Source: an uncultured Planctomycetia bacterium (GTDB lineage Bacteria > Planctomycetota > Phycisphaerae > Phycisphaerales > SM1A02). Taken from it: DNA of 64,000 nt. Shown piece after piece: positions 63,341 through 64,000 of this stretch; the stretch's first letter is position 1; every line of letters begins with the position of its first letter. The stretch spans positions 1-64,000 of the forward strand of contig CALMPF010000042.1 of NCBI GenBank assembly GCA_937871505.1, in the 5' to 3' direction. The position numbers were made by a program, and so were the translations under genes. The notes under the pieces were generated by a model. It did no database searches. It was not told where the DNA came from and saw nothing but the letters and a program-made list of their open reading frames with translations.

Positions 63341-64000
63341 ATGCACGATCACTGGATGCACGGAGAGCGCTCGTGCCAATCGATCCGGCACGCCAGCGCC
63401 CCTGGCGTCGTCGCGAGGCTGATCGGAGTGGACGGTCCACGAGAAGCAGCGACCCCGCCGGCGCGCCGGCGGCCGCGCTGCGGGCCCCCGCGCTCCAATC
63501 ACGAAGGATGTGAGGGACGCGACGCGGGCCGCGCGCATGGGCCGCGCGGCTGACCATCGACTCGGCGCCGCCGAGCGCTTCCGGCCGCGGGCGCCGCCCC
63601 CGGGCGGCGGCGTGGCGAGGGAGCGCTGCAAAGCGACGTTCGCCGCGTGCGTGGCCGGTGAGTCTCCGCGACATGCGGCCGCCGCCTGCCTGGCGGACGG
63701 ACGGGCGAACGGGCCGGGAAGCGGACCCGGTGAGGTGCCGGAAAGCGGGCTGGGTGACGGGCTGGGTGACGATGCGAGTTCCAGCAGTCGCCGCGCGGTC
63801 GGCGGCGGCGGTGCGCGCGGGCGGGTGACGGACTGGGTGACGGACCGGGCGTCCAACTGCATGACGCGCCGGGCGTCGGGCCGGGTGGCAGACCGGGCGG
63901 CGGGCCGGAGGACGCGCGGGTCGTAGGACCGGACCTCGGACCGCATGACGCGGCGGGCGTCCGACCGGACGGCGGACCGGGCGTCCGAGCCGACGTCGGA
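63341..64000. repeat. Degenerate GC-rich repeats after hsdR
   Basis: No gene is supported in the last 660 bp. From about 63700 the sequence becomes a mosaic of short units: GGGCTGGGTGAC (twice from about 63746), GACGGACYGGGYG and CGGGCGTCC variants. All frames through it are repetitive (Arg/Asp/Ala). It may be a satellite array cut by the window edge. Confidence 0.5.

Overview
This is a very GC-rich chromosomal window that looks like a member of the Planctomycetota, most likely a Phycisphaerae-type bacterium. The evidence is three secreted proteins ending in paired dockerin-like Ca-binding repeats (DLDGDGVVDGADLG..LL..WG), HAF repeats, paired Cys clusters with CC..VC..D..CC, and an FG-GAP protein, together with Gram-negative envelope genes (Kdo transferase WaaA, MlaE permease). 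Genes are packed on both strands and broken by GC-rich spacers, many of which carry short tandem repeats with 14-16-bp units.

Layout. 0.1-2.3 kb: ribosomal protein L31 and release factor RF1 (prfA). 2.3-9.2 kb: an arginase-family hydrolase, a methyltransferase and two secreted dockerin-like proteins. 9.4-17.9 kb: MlaE, a catalytically degenerate transglutaminase-fold protein, a GT5-like glycosyltransferase, tRNA-Asp, an ACT-domain protein, WaaA and ThiL. 17.9-27.3 kb: MutL (operon with thiL), a HAF-repeat protein, a PPP-family phosphatase, and the pckA-ilvA-nadE cluster. 27.8-32.0 kb: tRNA-His, a nitrilase-family amidase, a sigma-factor-like protein, tRNA-Phe and rpsD with a ~400-nt leader. 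32.1-40.2 kb: a PpiD/SurA-like membrane protein, an EMAP-type tRNA-binding domain, a SpoIIE phosphatase translationally coupled to ileS, and tRNA-Ala(CGC). 40.3-52.9 kb: MutS, an alpha/beta hydrolase, a DegP-like protease with a partner secreted protein, an FG-GAP protein, and an NfeD-like/flotillin pair.

53.1-63.3 kb is an accessory defence island: type I restriction-modification genes hsdM, hsdS and hsdR, interleaved with an ImmA/IrrE-type metallopeptidase plus DUF4411 PIN-like protein, and a HipA-like kinase plus a HIRAN-like protein. The hsdR product is the most striking protein in the window: a LexA/UmuD-like S24 peptidase domain with an apparent Ser-Lys dyad sits between its nuclease domain and its helicase motor. 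This suggests an S24-gated restriction enzyme.

Two non-coding observations stand out. First, an indel-free 220-bp element with 14-bp terminal inverted repeats and two conserved internal hairpins occurs twice, in opposite orientation, in unrelated spacers (3304-3523 and 30185-30404). Second, the host promoter pattern can be read by eye: TTGACR-N16-TACACT-like promoters, and at least five genes whose TANNNT -10 box lies exactly 6 nt before the start codon, implying leaderless transcription. All calls come from reading the sequence; no database search was made.
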